NCBI GenBank assembly: GCA_017303835.1
Contig: JAFLBI010000001.1
Location: 310,001 to 374,000, forward strand
DNA: 64,000 nucleotides
Source of the DNA: Chitinophagales bacterium
Lineage (GTDB): Bacteria; Bacteroidota; Bacteroidia; Chitinophagales; Chitinophagaceae
Reading direction: 5' to 3'
Positions 28,593 to 36,594 of the stretch are shown in pieces; within the stretch, counting starts at the first letter, position 1, and each line of letters begins with the position of its first letter. The translations under genes and the position numbers were made by a program. Below the pieces are notes generated by a model. It had not been told where the DNA came from, searched no databases, and saw nothing but the letters and a program-made list of their open reading frames with translations.

Positions 28593-30449
28593 ATGGCCAA
28601 GATTGGTATCAATATCGCAACTGGTAGTCTGCAACAGGAAGAAATGATTGTGGGTATTGATTTGGGTACCACCAATAGTTTGGTTGCCATCATTCACCCA
28701 GAGAGCAAAAAACCGATTGCTTTAAAAGAACACGATAGTAGCAGTCTGGTGCCAAGTGTGATTCACTTTGATGCTTTTGGAAACACAGAAGTCGGTGCGA
28801 GTGCAAAAACTTATCTGGAAACAGATCCGCAGAATACCATTTTCTCTGCCAAGCGCCTGATGGGTAAAAGCTATCAAGACTTAAAACAACATGCAGATTT
28901 CTTTACCTATAAAGTGATTGATGATGATACTGAAAGTCTGGTAAAAGTGCAGGTGGGTGACCGATTCTTTTCGCCTGTTGAGTTATCATCATTGATTTTG
29001 AAAGAACTCAAGCAAAGAGCAGAACATATCCTGAAAACACCGGTTACCAAAGCGGTGATTACAGTGCCAGCTTATTTCAACGATGCACAACGTCAGGCAA
29101 CCAGAGATGCGGGTAAACTGGCAGGACTGGATGTTTTGCGTATTGTGAACGAACCAACCGCTGCGAGTCTGGCTTATGGTTTGGGTTTGAATCCTGAAGA
29201 AGAGAAAACCATCGCTGTATATGATTTGGGTGGTGGTACTTTTGATATTTCAATTCTGCGTATCACCAATGGTGTATTTGATGTGTTGAGTACAAATGGT
29301 GATACGTATTTGGGTGGTGATGATTTTGATCACGCCATTGTACAGCATTGGGTAAAGTATTTTGGTATTACTCAGGATGAATTACGTGCAAACAAACAAT
29401 TGGCGCAGGGTTTACGTCTTCGTGCAGAAGAAGCAAAGAAAACGCTGAGCAATGCTGATGTGTACACAGCGGAATGGAATGGTGATACATTGCGTATTAC
29501 AAAAGCTGAGTTTGAAGCGTTGATTCAACCATTGATTGATAAGACTATTGCTTCTTGTTCAGCTGCATTGAAAGATGCGCAGTTAACTGCCGCAAACATT
29601 GATACCATTGTAATGGTGGGTGGAAGTACGCGCGTTCCATTGGTGAAACAAGCTGTGTCTGCATTTTTTGGAAAGCCTGTGCATGATGAAGTGAATCCTG
29701 ATGAAGTAGTGGCTTTGGGCGCTGCTGTGCAGGCCGATATTTTGGCTGGCAATAACAAAGACTTTTTACTCTTAGACATCACACCATTAAGCTTGGGCAT
29801 TGAAACCATGGGTGGTTTGATGGATGTCTTGATTCCGCGCAATTCAAAGATTCCAACCAAAGCAGGCCGACAATATACCACGCAGCAAGACGGACAAAGT
29901 GGTATGCGTATTTCCGTATACCAAGGTGAGCGTGATTTAGTAAAGGATAATCGCAAGTTGGCAGAATTCAATCTTACTGGTATACCAGGAATGCCTGCAG
30001 GCTTACCAAAAGTAGAAGTGAGTTTTTTGATCAATGCTGATGGCATCTTGGTGGTGAAGGCCAAAGAACTCCGCAGTGGGGTAGAGCAAAGTATTGAAGT
30101 AAAACCGCAGTACGGTTTAACTGATGAAGAAGTGGAACGTATGTTGCTCGAAAGCATTACGCATGCAAAAGATGATATTCAAACACGTGCTTTGGTAGAA
30201 GCCAGAACCGAGGGCGAGCAAATCCTCAGCACAACTGAGAAGTTCATCGCAAAGAATAGCAGCTTATTGACTAAGCAAGAGATGATCGACACCGCCAATG
30301 CTATGCAAGCTTTGCAATTGGCATTAACCATGGACAATAAGGATTTGATTCACCAAAAAATTGAAGCCTTGAATGAAGTGAGCAGACCTTATGCTGAACG
30401 TGCCATGGATCAGGCTGTTGCCGGTGCGCTCAAAGGAAAGACTGTATAA
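28593..30449 (+). CDS. hscA: Hsp70 chaperone of the HscA (iron-sulfur) subfamily
   Basis: 618 residues. An N-terminal extension of about 20 residues ([12 protein letters not shown]) precedes [12 protein letters not shown], as in HscA. Nucleotide-binding domain motifs: [41 protein letters not shown]. Substrate-binding domain from about 380. Family role: scaffold chaperone in Fe-S cluster assembly. No hscB, iscU or ferredoxin sits beside it, so the HscA assignment rests on sequence only; it could be a general DnaK paralogue. A hairpin overlaps its stop codon. Confidence 0.85.
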   Translation: MAKIGINIATGSLQQEEMIVGIDLGTTNSLVAIIHPESKKPIALKEHDSSSLVPSVIHFDAFGNTEVGASAKTYLETDPQNTIFSAKRLMGKSYQDLKQHADFFTYKVIDDDTESLVKVQVGDRFFSPVELSSLILKELKQRAEHILKTPVTKAVITVPAYFNDAQRQATRDAGKLAGLDVLRIVNEPTAASLAYGLGLNPEEEKTIAVYDLGGGTFDISILRITNGVFDVLSTNGDTYLGGDDFDHAIVQHWVKYFGITQDELRANKQLAQGLRLRAEEAKKTLSNADVYTAEWNGDTLRITKAEFEALIQPLIDKTIASCSAALKDAQLTAANIDTIVMVGGSTRVPLVKQAVSAFFGKPVHDEVNPDEVVALGAAVQADILAGNNKDFLLLDITPLSLGIETMGGLMDVLIPRNSKIPTKAGRQYTTQQDGQSGMRISVYQGERDLVKDNRKLAEFNLTGIPGMPAGLPKVEVSFLINADGILVVKAKELRSGVEQSIEVKPQYGLTDEEVERMLLESITHAKDDIQTRALVEARTEGEQILSTTEKFIAKNSSLLTKQEMIDTANAMQALQLALTMDNKDLIHQKIEALNEVSRPYAERAMDQAVAGALKGKTV

Positions 30450-30466
30450 ATTCCATACAGTTTTTT
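30441..30466 (+). terminator. Terminator overlapping the end of hscA
   Basis: ACTGTAT, loop AAATTCC, ATACAGT followed by TTTTTT. The left arm includes the T of the hscA stop codon. Confidence 0.7.
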
Positions 30467-30477
30467 AACTTCCATTA

Positions 30478-30540
30478 GTGAAATCCGCGTAATCAGTGTA
30501 ATTAGTGTAATCTGTACAATCCGTGAAATCCGTGCTATCG
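30478..30540. repeat. Seven-unit 9-bp degenerate tandem repeat (consensus GTGWAATCN)
   Basis: Contiguous units: GTGAAATCC, GCGTAATCA, GTGTAATTA, GTGTAATCT, GTACAATCC, GTGAAATCC, GTGCTATCG. Lies between the hscA terminator and the end of ribE. The last unit contains the ribE stop codon (CTA on the plus strand). Confidence 0.85.
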
Positions 30541-31122
30541 GAGTTCCATCCATCGTTGCACGTATTTACCCAGTATATCAAATTCCAGATTCACTGTATC
30601 GCCAGCTTGTAATCGATGAAAGTTGGTGTGTTCGTACGTGTATGGAATAATCGCAACAGAAAAGCGATCCTTCCCCACATTGAAGCAAGTGAGGCTGGTG
30701 CCATTGATGGCGATAGAGCCTTTTTCAATAATCAGGTGGCCGAAATTTCCTGTAAACGTAAAGTCATATTGCCAGCTGCCATCCATTTCTGTCACCTTGG
30801 TGCAAGTGGCTGTTGTGTCCACATGTCCTTGCACAATATGTCCGTCTAAGCGTCCATGCATGGTCATGCATCTTTCCAGGTTCACCACAGCACCTACTTG
30901 CAGGCTGTCCAAATTTGATTTCTGCAAGGTTTCAGCAATGGCGGTCACCTGGTGAGTATTGCCATTATTGGCTTCCACTGTTAGGCAAACCCCATTATGG
31001 CTAACACTTTGATCCACAGCTAACTCTGTTGAAATGGGGGACTGTATATGAAAAGTTTTATTGGTGCCCTGTGTCGTAATGGCTTCAATGATGCCCAGGG
31101 TTTCGATGATTCCGGTAAACAT
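30535..31122 (-). CDS. ribE: Riboflavin synthase
   Basis: 195 residues from the ATG at 31122; the longer frame upstream runs into the rpsU promoter region. Begins MFTGIIETLG, the universal start of riboflavin synthase. Two lumazine-binding repeats are visible: SVSHNGVCLTV with GHIVQGHVD, and GSIAINGTSLT with HTNFHRLQAGD. Catalyses dismutation of 6,7-dimethyl-8-ribityllumazine to riboflavin. No other rib genes are nearby. Confidence 0.95.
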   Translation of the reverse strand: MFTGIIETLGIIEAITTQGTNKTFHIQSPISTELAVDQSVSHNGVCLTVEANNGNTHQVTAIAETLQKSNLDSLQVGAVVNLERCMTMHGRLDGHIVQGHVDTTATCTKVTEMDGSWQYDFTFTGNFGHLIIEKGSIAINGTSLTCFNVGKDRFSVAIIPYTYEHTNFHRLQAGDTVNLEFDILGKYVQRWMELR

Positions 31123-31169
31123 GCTGCAAATTACGGTGCAACGGCAAAATTGTAATGAATTTGGAATTT

Positions 31170-31200
31170 TCATGCAGGTCAGTATCTTTGCAGCCCATTT
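31170..31200 (+). promoter_or_regulatory. Promoter of rpsU
   Basis: TTTG at 31170-31173, 19-bp spacer, TATCTTTG at 31193-31200, 34 bases before the start codon. A TGAGGAGG stretch precedes the ATG by 9 bases, one of the few Shine-Dalgarno-like sites in the window. Confidence 0.75.
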
Positions 31201-31234
31201 ATTCACCCAAATTACCTGAGGAGGTATATTAGTT

Positions 31235-31432
31235 ATGCTGATTATTGACTCTAAAGACTGCGAGAATATCGACAAGGCGCTCAAGAAGTACAAGAAGAAG
31301 TATGAGAAGAGCAAAACGTTGTTGCAGCTGAGATCACGTCAGGCTTTCGTGAAGCCTTCTGTGAAGCGTAGAGGCGAGGTTTTGAAAGCTATCTACAAGC
31401 AGCAGATTGCCAGCGGAAAGATCGAGGCATAA
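31235..31432 (+). CDS. rpsU: 30S ribosomal protein S21
   Basis: 65 residues, very basic. CENIDKALKKYKKKYEKS and LRSRQAFVKPSVKRR match S21, a small-subunit protein near the anti-Shine-Dalgarno end of 16S rRNA. It has its own promoter and a terminator 27 bases after the stop, so it is mainly a single-gene transcript. The strong SD-like GGAGG before its start is notable, since Bacteroidota rarely use SD and S21 sits at the anti-SD in this phylum (established for Flavobacterium); SD use on rpsU would fit autoregulation. Confidence 0.95.
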   Translation: MLIIDSKDCENIDKALKKYKKKYEKSKTLLQLRSRQAFVKPSVKRRGEVLKAIYKQQIASGKIEA

Positions 31433-31459
31433 TTTCTGCCTTTATCACAATAAAATTCA

Positions 31460-31493
31460 GCAGTCAGAGGTTTTACCTTTGACTGCTTTTTTT
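31460..31493 (+). terminator. Terminator of rpsU, touching the start codon of the recombinase gene
   Basis: GCAGTCAGAGG, loop TTTTA, CCTTTGACTGC, then seven Ts; one mismatch in the stem. The T-run ends exactly at the ATG of the next gene (31494). Confidence 0.8.
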
Positions 31494-32390
31494 ATGTCAG
31501 AATACCAGCAAAGTCAGATTCAGCCCTTTTTGGATTATCTGCGTTTTGAACGCCGGTATTCGCGTCATACGATCATCTCTTACGAAAATGATCTAACCCA
31601 GTTTTTCGATTACCTCGTGACCGATTTTGGTGGGGTAGAGCCTGCACGTATCAATGCCGCAATGATTCGTAGTTGGCTGGCTTCTTTGAAGGGGGATGCG
31701 ATGAGTGCCAAGACCATCAATCGAAAGATATCTGCGCTCAAATCTTTTTTCAAATTCCAATTACGTGAGGGTAAGATTGCTCAATCACCCATGACAACAA
31801 TTGTATCACCTAAGGTGAGCAAGCGTTTACCCATGTATGTGGAAGCCAAGGATATGGATACCTTATTGCAGCATGTAACATTTCCTGATGATTGGCCCGG
31901 TAAGACAGATCGGTTGATTATTCAGTTGTTTTATGCAACAGGCATGCGTTTGAGTGAGTTGGTTGGATTGAAGTTGGATTATGTAGATGTAGCACAAAAG
32001 CAAATCAAAGTATTGGGAAAGGGCAATAAGGAAAGGCTGATACCCGTAGCACCAGCTTTATTAGAAGCGATCAAAGATTATATTCAAAACAGACCAGCAA
32101 CAGCGAATGATCAACCTTTTGTATTTGTTAATGAAAAGGGGAAGCAGCTGAATAGTCGAACTGTTTATGCCAGTATCCGTAAATACTTGTCTTTGGTAAC
32201 TACGATTGAGAAAAAGAGTCCGCACGTTCTGCGACATAGTTTCGCCACCCATCTGATGAATAATGGTGCAGATCTGAATGCGGTGAAGTCTTTGTTAGGC
32301 CACAGTAGCTTGGCTGCCACGCAAGTTTATACGCACAATTCCGTAGAAAAGCTAAAAGAAATCTTTCGTAAGGCGCATCCCAAAGCCTGA
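31494..32390 (+). CDS. Tyrosine recombinase of the XerC/XerD type
   Basis: 298 residues from the ATG at 31494; a longer in-frame start would overlap rpsU. N-terminal SAM-like DNA-binding domain (to about 110) and catalytic domain with the full set R152 (ATGMRLSE), K176 (GKGNKER), H244 and R247 (HVLRHSF), H270 (LLGHSS) and Y279 (TQVYTH). Length and motifs fit chromosome-dimer resolution at dif rather than a phage integrase. There is no adjacent mobile element. Confidence 0.9.
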   Translation: MSEYQQSQIQPFLDYLRFERRYSRHTIISYENDLTQFFDYLVTDFGGVEPARINAAMIRSWLASLKGDAMSAKTINRKISALKSFFKFQLREGKIAQSPMTTIVSPKVSKRLPMYVEAKDMDTLLQHVTFPDDWPGKTDRLIIQLFYATGMRLSELVGLKLDYVDVAQKQIKVLGKGNKERLIPVAPALLEAIKDYIQNRPATANDQPFVFVNEKGKQLNSRTVYASIRKYLSLVTTIEKKSPHVLRHSFATHLMNNGADLNAVKSLLGHSSLAATQVYTHNSVEKLKEIFRKAHPKA

Positions 32391-32536
32391 TTGTCTGCCA
32401 CTTGTAAAATTCTACCAAAATTATTCGGCATTTCTTCCAAATAAAGCCAATTTGTATTAACTTAAACGTCCCAAGCAAATCGAGCTGAACAAAGTTCTTT
32501 CACATATTTTCATCACTTCCTAAAACGTGAGTTGCT

Positions 32537-32836
32537 ATGAACGTAAACATTCAATCTGTGCGCTTTGATGCCGATGTTAAATTGGTTGAGTATGTAACAC
32601 GTAAACTTCAAAAACTGGATACTTTTCATGACAAAATTCTGAAAGTGGATGTCTACCTGAAGTTGGATAACGTGGTACATAACATCAAGGATAAGATCGT
32701 TGAAATCAGGGTGCATGTACCGAGGCATGATTTCTTTGTGAAAGCATCCTCGAAATCATTTGAAGAATCTTTCGATAGCGCATTAGATTCTCTGGTTAAC
32801 CAGATAAAAAGAAAAAAAGAAAAGCTTGCCGCATAA
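32537..32836 (+). CDS. hpf: Ribosome hibernation factor (HPF/RaiA family)
   Basis: 99 residues, short form. MNVNIQSVRFDADVKLVEYV and the basic C-terminal end KRKKEKL match YfiA/HPF, which binds the decoding centre of idle 30S subunits in stationary phase. No C-terminal dimerisation domain, so it is the short HPF type. The gene ends at a strong terminator. The 146 bases before it hold no obvious element. Confidence 0.9.
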   Translation: MNVNIQSVRFDADVKLVEYVTRKLQKLDTFHDKILKVDVYLKLDNVVHNIKDKIVEIRVHVPRHDFFVKASSKSFEESFDSALDSLVNQIKRKKEKLAA

Positions 32837-32842
32837 GCGTAG

Positions 32843-32882
32843 AAACCCTGCCTCAACCAAACTGTTGGGGCAGGGTTTTTTT
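32843..32882 (+). terminator. Terminator after hpf
   Basis: AAACCCTGCCTCAAC, loop CAAACT, GTTGGGGCAGGGTTT and a T-run; 15-bp stem with one T.G pair. Confidence 0.9.
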
Positions 32883-32978
32883 ATGCAGTTTCGTGTTGCC
32901 TGAAATGCTTTCATAGCGTGGATTTGCGCAAGTTGCCGACAGGCGTGAAAAAGTAGCAGAAAATTTTCTTTTCAAAAT

Positions 32979-33008
32979 TTTGCTGATTGACATTTTCCAT
33001 TACCTTTG
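32979..33008 (+). promoter_or_regulatory. Promoter of the tRNA-tuf operon
   Basis: TTTG at 32979-32982, 18-bp spacer, TACCTTTG at 33001-33008. The first tRNA begins 70 bases downstream. The leader contains a CCCAAA/TTTGGG dyad (33013-33027). Confidence 0.75.
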
Positions 33009-33077
33009 CCATCCCAAATTTTTGGGGAGAGTTCTTTTTTGCACGCTGAAAATCAAAGCTGTGTAGAGATTTAATAG

Positions 33078-33150
33078 GCCACTTTAGCTCAGCTGGTAGA
33101 GCAGCTGATTTGTAATCAGCAGGTCGTTGGTTCGAGTCCGACAAGTGGCT
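33078..33150 (+). tRNA. tRNA-Thr (anticodon TGT)
   Basis: Acceptor GCCACTT/AAGTGGC, anticodon stem GCTGA/TCAGC with loop TTTGTAA (TGT). 73 bases, no encoded CCA. Confidence 0.96.
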
Positions 33151-33154
33151 CTGA

Positions 33155-33237
33155 GGGCAGTTTCCAGAGCGGCCAAATGGGGCGGACTGTAAATCCGCTG
33201 TCTTTCGACTTCGGTGGTTCGAATCCACCACTGCCCA
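33155..33237 (+). tRNA. tRNA-Tyr (anticodon GTA)
   Basis: Acceptor GGGCAGT/ACTGCCC, anticodon loop CTGTAAA (GTA), long variable arm as expected for a class II tRNA, 83 bases. Four bases after tRNA-Thr. Confidence 0.96.
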
Positions 33238-33275
33238 CAGTTCTTTGTTTGAAAATCAGGGAAACCTGATTTTTC

Positions 33276-33348
33276 GCGGGAGTAGCTCATTTGGTAGAGC
33301 GATAGCCTTCCAAGCTATAGGTGGCGAGTTCGAGCCTCGTCTCCCGCT
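33276..33348 (+). tRNA. tRNA-Gly (anticodon TCC)
   Basis: Acceptor GCGGGAG/CTCCCGC, anticodon stem ATAGC/GCTAT with loop CTTCCAA (TCC), 73 bases, no CCA. Its last 20 bases recur twice downstream in direct repeats. Confidence 0.96.
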
Positions 33349-33544
33349 CTATAAGTTCTTGGAAAAGGAGTTGTGGCGAGTCCTGACGCTTTGGTCAGGA
33401 TGCTGACAAGTTTTACTTCGTTAGCATTCGAGCCTCGTCTCCCGCTCTATAAGTTCTTGGAAAAGGAGTTACGGGCGAATCCTGACGCTTTGGTCAGGAT
33501 GCTGACAAGTTTACTTCGTCAGCATTCGAGCCTCGTCTCTCGCT
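33349..33544 (+). repeat. Two 98-bp direct repeats, each ending in a copy of the tRNA-Gly 3' end (rtT-like)
   Basis: Copy A is 33349-33446 and copy B 33447-33544, each exactly 98 bases and differing at about eight positions. Each starts CTATAAGTTCTTGGAAAAGG, contains a perfect hairpin TCCTGAC/GTCAGGA (33381-33400 in A) and a second hairpin TGCTGAC...GTTAGCA (A) or GTCAGCA (B), and ends with TTCGAGCCTCGTCTCCCGCT (one C-to-T change in B), the 3' 20 bases of tRNA-Gly. The stretch GTGGCGAG before the insert in copy A also matches the tRNA, so the unit looks like a tRNA-Gly 3' segment with a hairpin insert. Confidence 0.9.
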
Positions 33545-33614
33545 CGGTATATGACAGGTGAGGGAGGCGGCGCAGAGGTGCTGAAGCTACTAGGTCAGCT
33601 GTCACGGATCTAAT

Positions 33615-33686
<72 letters not shown>

Positions 33687-33778
33687 CAATTAAGGCGAAA
33701 GCCTTCGATGAAAAAAGCTATGGTCAATGGGCAAATGCTTGTTGACAGCGATTATAAACAACAATAAAACCGATAAAG

Positions 33779-34966
33779 ATGTCTAAAGAGACCTTTAAGA
33801 GGGAGAAACCTCACGTAAACGTTGGTACCATTGGCCACGTTGACCATGGTAAAACAACCTTAACTGCAGCCATCACAGACGTACTGTCTAGAAAAGGTCT
33901 GGCTCAGAAGAAGAACTATGACGAAATCGATGGTGCTCCTGAAGAAAAAGAGCGTGGTATCACCATCAACACTGCACACGTTGAGTATCAGACTGACAAC
34001 CGCCACTATGCGCACGTTGACTGTCCTGGTCACGCCGACTATGTGAAGAACATGATTACTGGTGCTGCTCAGATGGACGGTGCTATCCTGGTAGTTGCTG
34101 CTACAGATGGTCCTATGCCTCAAACAAAAGAGCACATCCTGCTTGCTCGTCAGGTAGGTGTACCTCGTATCGTTGTATTCATGAACAAAGTTGACCTGGT
34201 TGACGATCCTGAATTGCTTGACCTGGTTGAAATGGAAATCCGTGAACTGTTGAGCTCTTATGGCTTCGACGGTGACAATACACCAATCATCAAGGGTTCT
34301 GCTACCGGCGCTCTGGCTGGTGACGAAAAGTGGGTTCCTTGCATCACTGAACTGATGGATGCTGTTGACAGCTACATCCCACTGCCTCCACGTCCTATCG
34401 ATCAAGCTTTCTTGATGTCTGTAGAAGATGTATTCTCTATCACTGGTCGTGGTACAGTTGCTACAGGTCGTATCGAGCGTGGTATCATTAAAGTAGGTGA
34501 TCCTGTTGAAATCGTAGGTCTGATGGAATCTCCATTAAACTCTACTGTAACAGGTGTTGAAATGTTCAAGAAACTGTTGGATCGTGGTGAAGCTGGTGAT
34601 AACGCTGGTTTACTGCTCCGCGGTATTGAAAAGAAAGATATCCGTCGTGGTATGGTTATCTGCGCGCCTAAGTCTATCACTCCACACACTGAATTCAAGT
34701 GTGAAGTATACGTACTGAGCAAGGAAGAAGGTGGTCGTCACACACCATTCTTCAACAAGTATCGTCCTCAGTTCTATTTCCGTACTACAGACGTAACCGG
34801 TGAGGTTGAACTGCCTGCAGGTACTGAGATGGTAATGCCTGGCGATAACGTATCTCTGACTGTTAAGCTGATCTCTCCGATCGCGATGGAAAAGGGTCTG
34901 AAGTTCGCTATCCGTGAAGGTGGTAGAACAGTAGGCGCCGGTCAGGTTACTGAGATCATCAAATAA
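33779..34966 (+). CDS. tuf: Elongation factor Tu
   Basis: 395 residues. G1 GHVDHGKT (19-26), effector [12 protein letters not shown]3 DCPGHADY, G4 NKVD, then beta-barrel domains 2 and 3 ending in [10 protein letters not shown]. GTPase that brings aminoacyl-tRNA to the ribosome. Codon use is highly biased. It follows four tRNA genes and precedes tRNA-Trp, the classical thrU-tyrU-glyT-thrT-tufB order. Confidence 0.98.
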   Translation: MSKETFKREKPHVNVGTIGHVDHGKTTLTAAITDVLSRKGLAQKKNYDEIDGAPEEKERGITINTAHVEYQTDNRHYAHVDCPGHADYVKNMITGAAQMDGAILVVAATDGPMPQTKEHILLARQVGVPRIVVFMNKVDLVDDPELLDLVEMEIRELLSSYGFDGDNTPIIKGSATGALAGDEKWVPCITELMDAVDSYIPLPPRPIDQAFLMSVEDVFSITGRGTVATGRIERGIIKVGDPVEIVGLMESPLNSTVTGVEMFKKLLDRGEAGDNAGLLLRGIEKKDIRRGMVICAPKSITPHTEFKCEVYVLSKEEGGRHTPFFNKYRPQFYFRTTDVTGEVELPAGTEMVMPGDNVSLTVKLISPIAMEKGLKFAIREGGRTVGAGQVTEIIK

Positions 34967-35024
34967 GCTTTAGCTGAAAAGCTTTTGCTTTAAGCAAATG
35001 AAAACCATACATTTGCAACATACT

Positions 35025-35065
35025 CTAAAAGCTGTCCCGGTCAATCGGGGTAGCTTTTAGCTTTC
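35025..35065 (+). terminator. Hairpin after tuf, just before tRNA-Trp
   Basis: CTAAAAGCT, inner TCCCG/CGGGG part, AGCTTTTAG, then CTTTCT. It lies 1 base before tRNA-Trp, so it may be a weak terminator or an RNA processing signal separating tuf mRNA from the tRNA. Confidence 0.55.
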
Positions 35066-35066
35066 T

Positions 35067-35140
35067 ACGGGTATAGTTCAATGGTAGAATAGCGGTCTCC
35101 AAAACCGTTGATCAGGGTTCGAATCCTTGTACCCGTGCCA
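35067..35140 (+). tRNA. tRNA-Trp (anticodon CCA), 3' CCA encoded
   Basis: Acceptor ACGGGTA/TACCCGT, loop CTCCAAA (CCA), discriminator G followed by an encoded CCA at 35138-35140. The other five tRNAs in the window lack an encoded CCA. Confidence 0.96.
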
Positions 35141-35178
35141 ATAAAAACGGTCTGCATTTGCAGGCATAAAATGCGAAT

Positions 35179-35373
35179 ATGAATAAAGTCGCCACCTATT
35201 TTAAAGAGAGCTACCGCGAATTGCTCGAGAAAGTAACCTGGCCCACTTGGAGCCAATTACAACAGAGCACGGTGATTGTACTGGTAGCTACTATCATCAT
35301 CACCGCGATGGTATGGTTGATGGACTTTGGCAGCAACCAGTTGCTGAAGCTCATTTATTCATTATTCAAGTAA
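35179..35373 (+). CDS. secE: Preprotein translocase subunit SecE
   Basis: 64 residues, short single-helix form. The amphipathic YFKESYRELLEKVTWPTWSQLQQST precedes one membrane helix (about 32-50). Stabilises SecY in the Sec channel. It lies between tRNA-Trp and nusG (7-base gap), the conserved position. Confidence 0.95.
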   Translation: MNKVATYFKESYRELLEKVTWPTWSQLQQSTVIVLVATIIITAMVWLMDFGSNQLLKLIYSLFK

Positions 35374-35380
35374 GCGGATC

Positions 35381-35959
35381 ATGGAAGCTGCAGTACAACA
35401 ACAAGAAACAAAATGGTACGTACTCCGTGTAGTGAGTGGTAAGGAGCGTAGCGTAAAGGAGTACCTCGATAAGGATATTAGCCGTAGCGGTTGGACGGAA
35501 ATCATCAAGCAGGTTTTCCTGCCAATGGAGAAGGTTTACAAAGTGCAGAACGGTAAAAAAGTAATGCGCGAGAAAAACTATTTTCCTGGTTATGTGATGC
35601 TGGAAGTAACCGATGGTAAACTCACAGATGATATCGTACAGCATATCAGCAATATCACCAACGTGATGCACTTTCTTACAGATGGTAAAGGCTCTAAAGG
35701 CAATATCATCTCACTGCGTAAGAGTGAAGTAAATAAGATGCTGGGTCGCGTGGATGAAATGAACGACCAGGGTGCAACCATGAGTGAACCATTCATCGTA
35801 GGCGAAACCATCAAGATTATTGAAGGTCCGTTCAATGATTTCAATGGTGTGATTGAAGAAGTAAACGACGAAAAGAAGAAGCTGAAAGTAACCGTGAAAA
35901 TCTTCGGTCGTTCAACACCAGTAGAATTGAACTACATGCAGGTAGAAAAATTGAGTTAA
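35381..35959 (+). CDS. nusG: Transcription factor NusG
   Basis: 192 residues. NGN domain (KWYVLRVVSGKERSVKEYL) and C-terminal KOW domain (IVGETIKIIEGPFNDFNGVIEEV). Binds RNA polymerase and links it to ribosomes or Rho. The usual neighbour rplK is displaced by a DUF4920 gene and two terminators. Confidence 0.96.
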   Translation: MEAAVQQQETKWYVLRVVSGKERSVKEYLDKDISRSGWTEIIKQVFLPMEKVYKVQNGKKVMREKNYFPGYVMLEVTDGKLTDDIVQHISNITNVMHFLTDGKGSKGNIISLRKSEVNKMLGRVDEMNDQGATMSEPFIVGETIKIIEGPFNDFNGVIEEVNDEKKKLKVTVKIFGRSTPVELNYMQVEKLS

Positions 35960-35982
35960 TATTTCTACCGTTAATAAATTTC

Positions 35983-36013
35983 AAGCCGCAACATCGTTTG
36001 CGGCTTTTATTTT
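35983..36013 (+). terminator. Terminator after nusG
   Basis: AAGCCGCAA, loop CATCGT, TTGCGGCTT, then TTATTTTT. A perfect 9-bp stem. The TATTTTTG at its end (36008-36015) could also act as -7 box for the next gene. Confidence 0.8.
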
Positions 36014-36032
36014 TGCTGTACAAACAAAGAAT

Positions 36033-36500
36033 ATGAAACAATTATTGAGTCTGATGGCGGCATTGTTGATTACAACAATCGCAATGGCACAGCCACCTCA
36101 GGGACCTGCCGATAGTGGCATGCATTTCGGTGAGAAAGTAAGTAAAGAAGGTGCATTCTCAGTAGATGAACTTGGTAATAAAATGGGCAAGACTGCGAAA
36201 ATGGACGTAAAGATTACCGGAAAAGTGTCTGAAGTATGTACAAAAGAAGGTTGCTGGATTCGTGTAGCAACTAAAGATGGCAATATGATGGTGAAGATGA
36301 AGGACCATAAGTTTCTGGTTCCTGTTTCACTGAATGGTAAGGAAGTGGTGATTGAAGGTGTGGCTGAGCAAAAAGTCACTACTGTTGAGCAACTCCGCCA
36401 CTATGCAGAAGATGCGGGCAAGTCGAAAGCAGAAATAGAAGCGATTAACGCACCAAAGAAAGAGATCGTGGTGCAGGCGAAAGGCCTTTTGGTTCTGTAA
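36033..36500 (+). CDS. DUF4920 exported protein between nusG and rplK
   Basis: 155 residues. Signal peptide (cleavage near AMAQ, residue 19). The DUF4920 core is visible: HFGEKVSKEGAFSVDEL, ITGKVSEVCTKEGCWIRV and MKMKDHKFLVPV, an OB-like domain with a Cys pair (C69, C74) and His/Asp that might bind metal. Function unknown. It has a terminator on each side, so it is a separate unit set into the ribosomal protein block. Confidence 0.82.
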   Translation: MKQLLSLMAALLITTIAMAQPPQGPADSGMHFGEKVSKEGAFSVDELGNKMGKTAKMDVKITGKVSEVCTKEGCWIRVATKDGNMMVKMKDHKFLVPVSLNGKEVVIEGVAEQKVTTVEQLRHYAEDAGKSKAEIEAINAPKKEIVVQAKGLLVL

Positions 36501-36523
36501 ATCAATTAGTTGAGTGATATCGC

Positions 36524-36554
36524 TGCCCTGGCTCAGTCCGGGGCAGATTTTTTT
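36524..36554 (+). terminator. Terminator after the DUF4920 gene
   Basis: CTGCCC-T-GG, loop CTCAGT, CC-GGGCAG, then ATTTTTTT; 8 bp with one bulged T. Confidence 0.75.
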
Positions 36555-36563
36555 AGATAAGTC

Positions 36564-36594
36564 TTTGTGAATCTGCGGAAAGCAACTACCTTTG
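36564..36594 (+). promoter_or_regulatory. Promoter of the rplKAJL operon
   Basis: TTTG at 36564-36567, 19-bp spacer, TACCTTTG at 36587-36594. A structured leader of about 100 bases follows. Confidence 0.8.

Noticed and set aside
29525..30157. 210-aa minus-strand ORF inside hscA
   Set aside because: Serine-rich antisense shadow without domain or start signals.
31494..32390. Xer-type recombinase as a mark of a mobile element
   Set aside because: No attachment-site duplication, cargo or transposase nearby, and the length and motifs fit housekeeping XerC/D.
33349..33544. CRISPR-like array after tRNA-Gly
   Set aside because: Only two near-identical 98-bp units with no variable spacers, and no cas genes.
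33860..34405. 181-aa minus-strand ORF inside tuf
   Set aside because: Shadow of the biased codon use in tuf; no start context or family likeness.
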